This document shows, in pieces, positions 1 to 5,443 of a DNA stretch of 5,443 nt. The notes under the pieces are model-generated. The model had not been told where the DNA came from. It saw only the letters and a list, made by a program, of their open reading frames with translations, and ran no database searches. Location of the stretch: the NCBI GenBank assembly GCA_027625225.1, contig JAQBWG010000139.1, positions 1 to 5,443 of the forward strand. Direction: 5' to 3'. Source of the stretch: Chloroflexota bacterium (GTDB taxonomy: Bacteria; Chloroflexota; Dehalococcoidia; Lucifugimonadales; VGZR01). Each line of letters opens with the position of its first letter. Position 1 is the first letter of the stretch. Both the position numbers and the translations under genes were made by a program.

Positions 1-4
1 CGCC

Positions 5-169
5 ATGCGGGAAAGCATCCAGCATATTCTTTACGTGGTCGAGCGGGTGAAGACTAAAGACCTGCTAGTGAGGGAGATAACCCGAATTGCTACTACTGCA
101 CTCAGCGAGGTAGACGAATACGACCGCGCCTGTCGCCTCGCCGGCCTCGACGGGAAGGGATGGGAGTGA
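5..169 (+). CDS. Small hypothetical protein, possibly 5'-partial
   Basis: An ATG at base 5 opens a 54-codon frame ending in TGA at 167-169. The frame is also open in the one codon before it, so the true start may lie outside the window and no ribosome binding site can be judged. The product begins MRESIQHILYVVERVKTKD and ends LAGLDGKGWE. It is mixed-charge, has no transmembrane segment, and looks largely alpha-helical, with alternating hydrophobic and charged residues over its first 45 positions. That composition is more protein-like than the Arg/Cys-rich shadow frames nearby. I do not recognise a family. It is the only plus-strand gene candidate here and converges on the minus-strand phage cluster, leaving 50 bp between the two stop codons. 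It may be the last gene of an opposing transcription unit. Confidence 0.45.
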   Translation: MRESIQHILYVVERVKTKDLLVREITRIATTALSEVDEYDRACRLAGLDGKGWE

Positions 170-210
170 GGCAGTGAAACCCGCCGCCGCGCTAGGAACG
201 ACGACGGGCC

Positions 211-234
211 TCTCCCGCCCTACAGGGCAGGGGT
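211..234 (-). other. GC-rich stem-loop at the end of the cluster
   Basis: On minus-strand RNA, bases 231-225 (CCTGCCC) pair with 220-214 (GGGCGGG) around a TGTA loop. This makes a 7-bp stem with one G-U pair that spans the stop codon of the 102-residue gene. The G-U pair becomes a C-A mismatch on the plus strand, so the structure favours minus-strand RNA. No T-tract follows, so it is not a canonical intrinsic terminator. It could be a weak end-of-transcript structure or chance in GC-rich DNA. Confidence 0.3.
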
Positions 235-528
235 TAGGGTCGTTTCCTCCATTGAAGGAGCGGCCCTTGTTTGTGTCTCGCGCGAGACCGCGTTGCGGGA
301 CAGGAACAGGAGCGCGGTGCAGATGAAGGATCCCGCCAAGCATAGGTAGACCGGCCACCCTGAGCGAGTGACCAGCACCACCGCTGCCATTGGGATGCTG
401 GCAAGCAGGAACGCGATGGCGAGCTTGTAAAACAACGCCGCCACCGGCACCCCATTCGTCGCCAGCATTTCAGGCGAGCCGAGCCCGCTGGTGAAGAAAG
501 CCCCCAACGCCTGCAAAGACTTCAACAT
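220..528 (-). CDS. Small two-helix membrane protein, holin-like
   Basis: This is a 102-residue protein with two predicted membrane helices, at about residues 32-53 (core AIAFLLASIPMAAVVLV) and 58-76 (core VYLCLAGSFICTALLFL). A short turn containing TRSGW joins them. The N-terminal 30 residues are weakly amphipathic and the polar C-terminal tail starts with Arg residues at about 78-88. Size, helix count and position after virion genes fit a class II holin or antiholin, which would let an endolysin cross the inner membrane. No sequence motif proves this, and no endolysin lies in the window. The ATG at 528 is chosen because AGGAG sits 8 nt upstream. It lies 70 nt after the 81-residue gene's stop, but only 11 nt after the stop of that gene's -1 frame extension. 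Another small phage membrane protein remains possible. Confidence 0.8.
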   Translation of the reverse strand: MLKSLQALGAFFTSGLGSPEMLATNGVPVAALFYKLAIAFLLASIPMAAVVLVTRSGWPVYLCLAGSFICTALLFLSRNAVSRETQTRAAPSMEETTLTPAL

Positions 529-539
529 GCGTCACTCTC

Positions 540-611
540 CTAAAGGCTGGTAGAGCCCGCCGTGACCGCTGCTTTCACCGCGACCTTGGCGGCGGGCTCT
601 ATCCGTTTTTT
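540..611 (-). other. Candidate -1 frameshift cassette and 21-codon extension
   Basis: The minus strand reads A AAA AAC at 611-605, with AAA and AAC as the zero-frame codons 79 and 80 of the 81-residue gene. This matches the X XXY YYZ rule for tandem -1 slippage. The zero-frame stop TAG follows after one codon. In the -1 frame, translation continues from CGG at 605-603 for 21 sense codons (RIEPAAKVAV, then KAAVTAGSTSL) to TAG at 542-540. The product would be 101 residues with an Ala/Val/Lys-rich tail. A perfect 12-bp inverted repeat begins 3 nt after the heptamer. The -1 stop overlaps the AGGAG of the next gene, which would couple the two. Transcriptional slippage on A6 or an assembly error would give the same pattern, so this is a candidate only. 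Confidence 0.4.
551..601 (-). repeat. Perfect 12-bp inverted repeat with 27-nt loop
   Basis: Bases 551-562 (TAGAGCCCGCCG) and 590-601 (CGGCGGGCTCTA) are exact reverse complements separated by 27 nt. On minus-strand RNA the upstream arm starts with the TAG stop of the 81-residue gene, and the hairpin fills most of the gap before the 102-residue gene. It could be the stimulatory structure for the slippery heptamer just upstream, or an mRNA-stabilising or processing hairpin. On the plus strand the second arm is followed by TCCG and then six Ts (606-611), so a plus-strand terminator is a competing reading. That terminator would lie antisense inside the cluster. Confidence 0.75.
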
Positions 612-844
612 GCGGTAAGTTGCGCGAGCTTCGCGTTCACCGCAGCGAAGTCCTCCGCGATGTTGTCCTTGTTGATGCCCTTGCGGACAGCACCAGTGAC
701 GAACACGACGGCGGATAGAACGATGCCGATTGCGAGAGCGCCGATAAGCCCCAGCGCAATCCACGATACCCCGCCCCCGCCGCCAAAGAGTTCCTTGGCA
801 AACTGGAGCTGGGTGTACATTTCAACCATTTCCGCAGAAGTCAT
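599..844 (-). CDS. Small single-helix membrane protein, candidate frameshift gene
   Basis: This is an 81-residue protein. An acidic, amphipathic N-terminus (about 1-20) is followed by a run of five glycines (21-25) and one long hydrophobic helix (about 27-53, core IALGLIGALAIGIVLSAVVFV). Next comes a basic patch (RKGINK, 54-59) and an amphipathic Ala-rich tail. By the positive-inside rule the C-terminus should be cytoplasmic. It is not a recognised family. With the two-helix gene after it, a lysis role (holin, antiholin or spanin-like) is possible but unproven. The ATG at 844 has the Shine-Dalgarno AGAGGTG 8 nt upstream, within an unusual palindrome. The last codons, GCA AAA AAC GGA TAG, contain an in-frame A AAA AAC slippery heptamer followed by a strong inverted repeat. 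A -1 shift would therefore give a 101-residue form. Confidence 0.78.
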   Translation of the reverse strand: MTSAEMVEMYTQLQFAKELFGGGGGVSWIALGLIGALAIGIVLSAVVFVTGAVRKGINKDNIAEDFAAVNAKLAQLTAKNG

Positions 845-864
845 GGTGTATACACCTCTTTCTT
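842..864 (-). promoter_or_regulatory. Shine-Dalgarno overlapping a 12-bp palindrome at a start codon
   Basis: Bases 845-856 read GGTGTATACACC, a perfect 12-bp palindrome directly abutting the ATG at 844-842. The Shine-Dalgarno AGAGGTG of the 81-residue gene (858-852 region on the minus strand) shares its GGTG with the first arm. In RNA, GGUG could pair with CACC around a UAUA loop, covering part of the ribosome binding site. The 4-bp stem is short, so any effect would be modest unless a protein binds it. The DNA palindrome could also be a dyad-symmetric protein site. Confidence 0.5.
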
Positions 865-869
865 AGATT

Positions 870-904
870 CCGCCGCCCCTGGCCTAGCACACAGGCAGCG
901 GCGG
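870..904 (-). other. GC-rich stem-loop between structural and small membrane genes
   Basis: Bases 870-876 (CCGCCGC) pair with 898-904 (GCGGCGG). After a small internal bulge, 878-881 (CCTG) pair with 892-895 (CAGG), leaving a 10-nt loop. It sits in the 76-nt gap after the 777-residue gene's stop and before the Shine-Dalgarno of the 81-residue gene. No T-tract follows on either strand, so an intrinsic terminator is not supported. A role in partial attenuation, RNA processing or 3'-end protection at the boundary between structural and putative lysis genes is plausible. Confidence 0.5.
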
Positions 905-920
905 CCCTTTGCGGGCTATG

Positions 921-3254
921 TTAAACGCGCGCCTCTACACGAAAACTCACGTAGCCCGCGACCTGCGCGCTGGTGTCACCGGGTGCCAGTTCAGGCCCGC
1001 CCTCGTTCCACTCCAGTTCGTGTCGCCAGCTACCCGGCACCACCCGCACCTTTACGGCGGTAGCGCCCGGGTACTGGAACGTCTGGCCGACCGCGTTATC
1101 CCTGACCGCTTCGAGCGCGGCCAGTAACTCGCTCGGTTTATTGCCGTAACCGTTCAGCTCGGTACTTGCCAGTAGGTCTACGCGCTGTACTTCGAATCCC
1201 TTGAGCGTTGAAGGTACCTTCTCGTACCTGAGTTCCAGCGAGTGAAGGTGCGGCGTATCGGTGTTGTCGCCCGAGTCCCGTATGAGGTTCAGGCGCGTGG
1301 CAAACGAGGTTGCCGACACCCCTGCGCCGGACGCTAATGTAAGCGTCTTCGTGCCTGAAAGAATATCCCCCATGTCGGTCAGATTGGACCAGTCAACATC
1401 ATCGGTGTCGTAATCGACGTTGATGTAGTCACCCGCGTTCGTGCTGCTCAATTCGTGCGCATCCAAGGCCACGCCAAGGAACGCGCCGCCGGTGGTAGGC
1501 ATGCCGCCGTCCACCTCGGGATAGTCCACGTTGCCGTTCAGTTCACGCGGCGTACTCCCCGCGTGCTGGGGTTTCAACATCGCATCGGTCATGTAACGAG
1601 AGTCCGACGTTGCCGTGGCGGTACGGACCTCGTAGTGAAGCCGCGTTCCGTCAAAACTCACATGGTAAATTTTGACGTCCGCTGTCCCGTGCTGGGTCAT
1701 GTGGTGCCAGTGGGGCTCGCCGTCGTCGGGGTTCGCGTCCACATGGCAGATAACACGCGCGTTCCGGCCGGCAGCGCCGCCACCGACGGACGCGAATAGC
1801 ATTCCTGGCTGGGAGTGGAGCCATCGAATGGGGCCGTACAGGTCGGCGGGAACACCGTCCTGGAAGTCCAGACCAAAGCCGCGCAAGAATTGTCTTACGC
1901 CGCCGCCGTTCATCATGCGGATGATCTTGGTCGGCTGGTTGTTCCCCACGCCGATTGGTATCCATACCGCGCCGTCCGTGTGCAGTTTCATGGACCTGCA
2001 GTTGTCGGCATGCGAGGGTAGCGCATACGCCTGAATGAACGTCCATGGTGCAAGTGCTGTATCTACCTCGTACAACCCTTCCTGCGTTCCCACGTACAAT
2101 TTGTCCCCGTCGTCTGTGATAGGGCCGGGGTATCGAACGACGCCTTTTACCCCTGATGCTGTTATGATGTCCACTGATTCGTCACTGAACGACGTGCCGT
2201 TGGCCGACGAGTAGAACGTGATAGAGTTGTTGGCCTCATGCCAAAGGACGGCTACCAACTCGCCGCCGATCTCCATCAGCGTACCGGCGTCGTCATTGTC
2301 GCCCGCCGATTGCGCCGTCATGAGCGACGTTCCAATTCCCGTCGCCAGTGTCCACGCCGAACCATCCGTGGTGTAGTAGACCTTATGGGTCCCGCCGTCC
2401 ACGATCAGCGCGTACATTTTGTCTTTGTGAACGAGCAGCCTGTGGCCCGTCTGGATGGTCGCCGACGGCGATGTCTTTATGACGCCGCTTGCCGTCCCTC
2501 CAATCGCCAGCTTCCACACGCCTGCCTTTGGCGTCAGCTTCGCATTGAGAGTGCCGTCCGCCTCAGCTGTGACGTAGGTCGCTGCCGCCGATGCGATTAT
2601 CGCGTTTACTATATTCGTGGTCTGCACACCGGCGTCCGCGCTGCCGTTCCAGTCCGTCCCGTGCGTCAGTGTCGCCACCAGTACTCCGTTGATGGTAATC
2701 GTCAACGTCCCCCCGGTAGACTCTGCGCCCGATTGGAATGTCGCCCCTTTATTCGCGTACGTAAGGTCAAGCTGTGCCTTGTTATTATCCCAACTTGTCC
2801 CGTCGTGAGTAGCCACAAACATGCCGGACGTGGCCGACTCCGCGACCTCAAATAGCCCGTAGAACGCTCCCAAGAACGTCACGGTATCACGCGGCCCAAT
2901 GATGGCGGGCGACTGGCCCAGGCTGGGCTCGGTACTGTCCTGTGAGAGGATGGGGAGTACGATACCGGACGCCCAACGGGTGTCGGCCTTGGCATCCCTG
3001 AATCGCCGGTAGTTCCGCATGTCACCGGATTCCAGCGCGGGGATGCGATCCCGCCCGAAGCCGCCGGTCATCGCGCCGAACACGACCGTATCCGGCGTCG
3101 TGAGGTCGGACTGACTCGCCGTACCCTGAGTGCGAAACTGTTCAGGGAAGCGGTTGACCGTGTAGGGCGTAATGACGCCGAGCGGGTTGCCGCTGCGATT
3201 CCGCCCCCCGTCGAGCACGCACTTGATTGTACCGAGCGTGAATACCTTAGCCAT
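921..3254 (-). CDS. Large phage structural protein with beta-propeller and C-terminal beta-sandwich domains
   Basis: This is a 777-residue protein, probably virion-associated (tail or neck surface). The N-terminal ~95 residues form a polar domain. From about 115 to 480 there are propeller-like blades with degenerate Asp-box motifs: ATHDGTSW (~148-155), YTTDGSAW (~294-301) and YSSANGTSF (~348-356). A Thr/Ala-rich beta domain (~167-262, containing GGTLTITINGV and YVTAEADGTL) appears inserted between the first two. Residues ~575-683 look like a beta-sandwich ending in a typical LRYEKVP strand. The last ~95 residues form another domain with a helix (PSELLAALEAVRDNA) and strands. The ATG at 3254 is chosen because GAGAGGA lies just upstream. 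A TTG at 3266 would add four residues but lacks a visible ribosome binding site. Its start overlaps the 442-residue gene by 8 nt, so translation is probably coupled. No catalytic motif is recognised, so a receptor- or glycan-binding role is inference from fold signs alone. Confidence 0.85.
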   Translation of the reverse strand: MAKVFTLGTIKCVLDGGRNRSGNPLGVITPYTVNRFPEQFRTQGTASQSDLTTPDTVVFGAMTGGFGRDRIPALESGDMRNYRRFRDAKADTRWASGIVLPILSQDSTEPSLGQSPAIIGPRDTVTFLGAFYGLFEVAESATSGMFVATHDGTSWDNNKAQLDLTYANKGATFQSGAESTGGTLTITINGVLVATLTHGTDWNGSADAGVQTTNIVNAIIASAAATYVTAEADGTLNAKLTPKAGVWKLAIGGTASGVIKTSPSATIQTGHRLLVHKDKMYALIVDGGTHKVYYTTDGSAWTLATGIGTSLMTAQSAGDNDDAGTLMEIGGELVAVLWHEANNSITFYSSANGTSFSDESVDIITASGVKGVVRYPGPITDDGDKLYVGTQEGLYEVDTALAPWTFIQAYALPSHADNCRSMKLHTDGAVWIPIGVGNNQPTKIIRMMNGGGVRQFLRGFGLDFQDGVPADLYGPIRWLHSQPGMLFASVGGGAAGRNARVICHVDANPDDGEPHWHHMTQHGTADVKIYHVSFDGTRLHYEVRTATATSDSRYMTDAMLKPQHAGSTPRELNGNVDYPEVDGGMPTTGGAFLGVALDAHELSSTNAGDYINVDYDTDDVDWSNLTDMGDILSGTKTLTLASGAGVSATSFATRLNLIRDSGDNTDTPHLHSLELRYEKVPSTLKGFEVQRVDLLASTELNGYGNKPSELLAALEAVRDNAVGQTFQYPGATAVKVRVVPGSWRHELEWNEGGPELAPGDTSAQVAGYVSFRVEARV

Positions 3255-4575
3255 GATTCCTCTCAAACACGATGTACTTGTTGCTTGAGTCCCGCTCCAA
3301 GTGCCACACGCCCTCGTCCGGCATCTGAGCGGACATCGGCACCATGCGGACGCCCGGACGGCGCTTCAGGTCGTTCGCCTTCCCTTCCCAATCAATCTCC
3401 GCCGCCTCCGAGAACAGTCGCCGTGCCTGCCCGGTCTCCGCCATCAGCGCCGCCGCCTTGTTCGTGAGCATGTTCAACCGCTGCGAGTCCACCTCGGTGG
3501 TGGCAGCGTCGAAGGTCGAGTCCGTTGCGAACGTCGAGAGATACCCCCGTCCCTGTAACCGGAGCATCCGGCCCTCGACGGGGCGGTTGCGCGCAGTCAC
3601 CGGGTAGTACGGCCCTTCGGGCTTGTCCGCGTCCGCCTGCATTTCGATGTGCGTGGGGCCGTCGATGATGCTGACAGGCACCGTGTAGCGGTACCGCGGT
3701 ACGCCCTGAACTATCAGGCTCGCGTGGTCGAATGCCACATTCGCCGCGCCCGGTCGTAGCTCGATGCGCACAAAATCGGCAGTGGTCGGTATCACAGTCT
3801 CAGCTTCCAGGAACTCCCATCCCAGCTCACCGGAGTGTGCATCGCTGGCTACGAAGTCGCTCCCGCCGGCACCCCACGACACCCTGATCGTGGGCGTGGT
3901 AACGGTGCCGTAGCACCCGGCGCGGACCTTAACGGTGCGCCCGATGATCTCCTTCAAAGGTATGACCGAGTTGGGCGCGGGGCTGGCGTTGACTAGGCTC
4001 GTAACGTCCTGGTATAGAATCGAACCGGTGCCGCCGCTCAATGCGGCCCGCGCGCCGGAGAGCGTGAACAGCGCCGTCTCCGTCCACGTGTCCGTCTTTG
4101 TCCAGCCCGTGAATACGTTTGTGGCCCCTGCCTCAAGCCCGCCGTTCTCCAGCCACGAGTCCACTATCAGCGTCTCATCCCTCACCGGCAAATACAGCGT
4201 GGGGTACAGTTCCTCGATGGCCTGATTGATCTTGCCGATTTTGATTGCGGGATGAACCCTATGTATCTCGAACGTGGCACCGCTGACTATCTGCGCGATG
4301 AACGCGGCCACGGTGAGCGTGCCGGACGTGTATGTGAAGCTGGACGTGTTCGGTATCGCGCGTATCTGTCCCGCCGCTGCGCCGGAGCGCATCCGTACCC
4401 AGCCGGTCGCGGTATCGTCGGCGCGGAACACGTCCTTGAGGCCCGTCGCCACGATGGTAGTGCCGTCCGCCTCGCCGTCTGAGGTCGCGGTGAAGTAAGG
4501 GAGGGCGTTCTCAAAGAACGTGTCCCCTATGTCCGCTGACAGCCTATCCAATACGGCAACGCCGGTCGTGGTCAT
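3247..4575 (-). CDS. Neck/connector-like phage protein with inserted carbohydrate-binding jelly roll
   Basis: This is a 442-residue protein. Residues 1-135 resemble a common phage neck-type N-terminus. They contain DRLSADIGD, then a beta-rich part with GAAAGQIRAIPN (~65-76), which looks like the usual Gly-Gln-Arg 'state change' loop, and then the helix KINQAIEELYPTLYLPVRDE (~114-133). In proteins of this type as I recall them, that helix is soon followed by a strand and a YxLP motif. Here that motif (RYRYTVPVSI, ~294-303) is delayed by about 155 residues. The intervening stretch (~138-291) opens with LENGGLEAG and FTGW and closes with VAFDHASLIV, both typical of CBM4/9-like or galactose-binding jelly rolls. 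The C-terminal 140 residues resume the host protein, with a helix at ~364-395. The ATG at 4575 has GAGG 7 nt upstream and forms an ATGA overlap with the preceding stop. A neck role is inferred; sugar binding is suggested by fold signature only. Confidence 0.8.
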   Translation of the reverse strand: MTTTGVAVLDRLSADIGDTFFENALPYFTATSDGEADGTTIVATGLKDVFRADDTATGWVRMRSGAAAGQIRAIPNTSSFTYTSGTLTVAAFIAQIVSGATFEIHRVHPAIKIGKINQAIEELYPTLYLPVRDETLIVDSWLENGGLEAGATNVFTGWTKTDTWTETALFTLSGARAALSGGTGSILYQDVTSLVNASPAPNSVIPLKEIIGRTVKVRAGCYGTVTTPTIRVSWGAGGSDFVASDAHSGELGWEFLEAETVIPTTADFVRIELRPGAANVAFDHASLIVQGVPRYRYTVPVSIIDGPTHIEMQADADKPEGPYYPVTARNRPVEGRMLRLQGRGYLSTFATDSTFDAATTEVDSQRLNMLTNKAAALMAETGQARRLFSEAAEIDWEGKANDLKRRPGVRMVPMSAQMPDEGVWHLERDSSNKYIVFERNHG

Positions 4576-4928
4576 TCAGTCGCCTCAATCCGCATCAGGT
4601 TGCGTTCGCCCCGCGCTTGCACAAACGTGTTCGTCTCCCCGTCGTAACTCCAAAGGTTGCCCGCGTCCTTGATCGGCCCCAGCACGGGCGTCAGCGATTG
4701 CAGGTCACCGTTGTCGCGCCCTTTGGCGTCGGGCTCGTCGGTGAGGCTGTTCCAGTGCACGGCGTAGTGCGTCGCGGGCGGCTGGCCGTCCGCGCTCAGG
4801 GGGACGCTGAAGTTTCCCGGCCCGTGGCCCATCGCCTCAAGGTCCGCGTTCGCCTTGTCCCTGTTGGCAGCCTTCACCACGAAGATGCGGCTGCGGTACG
4901 TCGGGGGAGTCTCTGCAAATTCAGCCAT
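4572..4928 (-). CDS. Hypothetical phage protein, 118 residues
   Basis: This is a soluble 118-residue protein with no signal peptide or membrane segment. The N-terminal half contains a strand YRSRIFVVKA, a helix-like NRDKANADLEAMG, and then GPGNFSVPLSADG, which suggests a small alpha/beta fold. The middle (THYAVHWNSLTDEP) and the end (WSYDGETNTFVQARGERNL) are polar with aromatic residues. I do not recognise the family. The frame is open further upstream, but the ATG at 4928 is preferred. AGGGG lies 5 nt before it, and it starts 8 nt after the lectin-like gene's stop, whereas an upstream start would overlap that gene deeply. It ends in an ATGA junction with the neck-like gene. That placement, between two virion-type genes, suggests a virion accessory or assembly partner, by context only. 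Confidence 0.8.
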   Translation of the reverse strand: MAEFAETPPTYRSRIFVVKAANRDKANADLEAMGHGPGNFSVPLSADGQPPATHYAVHWNSLTDEPDAKGRDNGDLQSLTPVLGPIKDAGNLWSYDGETNTFVQARGERNLMRIEATE

Positions 4929-4936
4929 GTGTGCCC

Positions 4937-5443
4937 CTACTGCAAAGTGATGCCGAACTTCGCGGCGAGATAGCCCTCGACAGTCTTCATGTCCGCCACC
5001 GCATGCGCCCCCCGGTAGATGATCAGTTCCGCCAGGTCGCCTTCCCAAAAACTCGCGGGCGTGGCGCGTTGAATAGCACCAAGCCTGAGCGGGCTGAGGT
5101 TGTCGGTAGTTACGAATCCCGCCAGGCTTGTCGTCACTTCCTGGAGTCCTCGGTCACGGCCAATCATGGCCACGCCTTCTTCCTTGCGGTAAGTGACGAG
5201 GTTGCCCGTGGCAGCGCCCGCGTGTGTAAGTGCCATCGCTTTCCTCGTAGCCCCATCGCCGACGCGCATCGTCATCGTGGTGTCGGACCCGTCCACGCCG
5301 TACCCACCGCTGTCAGCGCCGGTATCGTTCGTGCCACCCTTGGCGAACAGCCGCAGGTTGTCTATATCCGTGTCCCGCACGAAGACCGCGTAGATGGTGC
5401 ATGAATCGCCCCCGAAATTAAGGCCCGCAACGTCGGCGACATC
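4937..5443 (-). CDS. Concanavalin/LamG-like lectin-domain protein, C-terminal part
   Basis: The frame is open to the window edge, so the 5' end is missing; 168 residues and a TAG stop are visible. The fragment reads as beta strands of a concanavalin A-like (LamG/laminin-G) sandwich. Strands include CTIYAVFVRD near the left end and a Gly/Asp-rich loop region follows. The closing signature FWEGDLAELIIYRGAHAV is followed by a terminal helix, KTVEGYLAAKFGITLQ. This 'F.GD.AE..IY...  ve.YLa.KyGI' ending is very common in LamG-like domains of phage virion proteins and bacterial surface proteins. The expected role is glycan binding or virion decoration, but sugar-contact residues cannot be assigned here. 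A GTG at 5380 could look like a start, but it lies inside the domain and the codons before it (ending TIYAVF) continue the fold. It is 8 nt upstream of the 118-residue gene and probably co-transcribed with it. Confidence 0.85.
   Translation of the reverse strand, partial: DVADVAGLNFGGDSCTIYAVFVRDTDIDNLRLFAKGGTNDTGADSGGYGVDGSDTTMTMRVGDGATRKAMALTHAGAATGNLVTYRKEEGVAMIGRDRGLQEVTTSLAGFVTTDNLSPLRLGAIQRATPASFWEGDLAELIIYRGAHAVADMKTVEGYLAAKFGITLQ

Noticed and set aside
174..326. Short plus-strand GTG frame (about 50 codons) just after the 5-169 frame
   Set aside because: Purines lie upstream of the GTG, but the product is Pro/Gly/Arg-rich and two thirds of it is antisense to the holin-like gene, so it is probably chance.
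65..358. Minus-strand open frame of 97 codons overlapping the holin-like gene
   Set aside because: It overlaps the two-helix gene in another frame and runs antisense to the small plus-strand frame. Its composition is low-complexity Pro/Gly/Ser and it has no good ribosome site.
551..611. Plus-strand intrinsic terminator (12-bp stem followed by TCCG and six Ts)
   Set aside because: The geometry is partly right, but the Ts start 4 nt after a stem with a 27-nt loop, and no plus-strand gene ends nearby. The sequence is better explained by minus-strand coding, although it is not fully excluded.
764..793. G/C-rich run encoding five glycines as a possible recombination or repeat element
   Set aside because: It is a short in-frame glycine linker before the membrane helix and has no second copy in the window.
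1651..2046. Minus-strand open frame (131 codons) inside the large structural gene
   Set aside because: It is an out-of-frame shadow of the propeller region, very Arg-rich, with no independent start signal.
2238..2855. Long plus-strand open frame (205 codons)
   Set aside because: It lies wholly antisense to the 777-residue gene, and its product is an Arg/Cys-rich shadow without a plausible ribosome site or domain.
3252..3266. TTG start four codons upstream for the 777-residue protein
   Set aside because: There is no Shine-Dalgarno before the TTG, whereas GAGAGGA lies just before the ATG at 3254.
4931..5404. Plus-strand open frame (157 codons)
   Set aside because: It is antisense to the LamG-like domain, whose protein signature is clear, and its own composition is Arg/His/Ala-rich noise.

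Overview
The window looks like part of a tailed double-stranded DNA bacteriophage (or prophage) genome with fairly high GC content. The evidence is a tightly packed minus-strand run of virion-type proteins (lectin-like domain, neck-like protein, large beta-propeller protein), followed by two very small membrane proteins of the kind found in lysis cassettes. Every minus-strand start has a purine-rich Shine-Dalgarno sequence, so the host is bacterial. The host itself cannot be named from this sequence. No integrase, tRNA, CRISPR array, insertion sequence or convincing promoter is visible.

Reading down the minus strand, the order is as follows. (1) The 3' end of a gene for a concanavalin/LamG-like domain protein (4937-5443, 5' end outside the window). 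(2) A 118-residue protein of unknown function (4572-4928). (3) A 442-residue neck/connector-like protein that carries an inserted carbohydrate-binding jelly roll (3247-4575). (4) A 777-residue structural protein with a beta-propeller and C-terminal beta-sandwich domains (921-3254). (5) An 81-residue protein with one transmembrane helix (599-844). (6) A 102-residue holin-like protein with two transmembrane helices (220-528). Genes 1 to 4 have 8-nt gaps, ATGA junctions or short overlaps, so they are probably one translationally coupled transcript. A 76-nt gap with a GC-rich stem-loop separates them from the two membrane genes. At the left edge a small plus-strand reading frame (5-169) converges on the cluster. 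No stretch over 300 bases lacks a gene.

The three larger proteins suggest a virion surface or neck region rich in sugar-recognition folds: a LamG-like lectin, a CBM4/9-like jelly roll and a propeller. The small membrane proteins may act in lysis, but no endolysin is present to confirm this.

The most unusual signal is at the end of the 81-residue gene. An in-frame A AAA AAC heptamer lies 3 nt before a perfect 12-bp inverted repeat. The -1 frame is then open for 21 more codons and stops inside the Shine-Dalgarno sequence of the next gene. This has the layout of a programmed -1 frameshift, or of transcriptional slippage, that would make a 101-residue variant. It is a candidate only: a one-base error in the A6 run would give the same picture.
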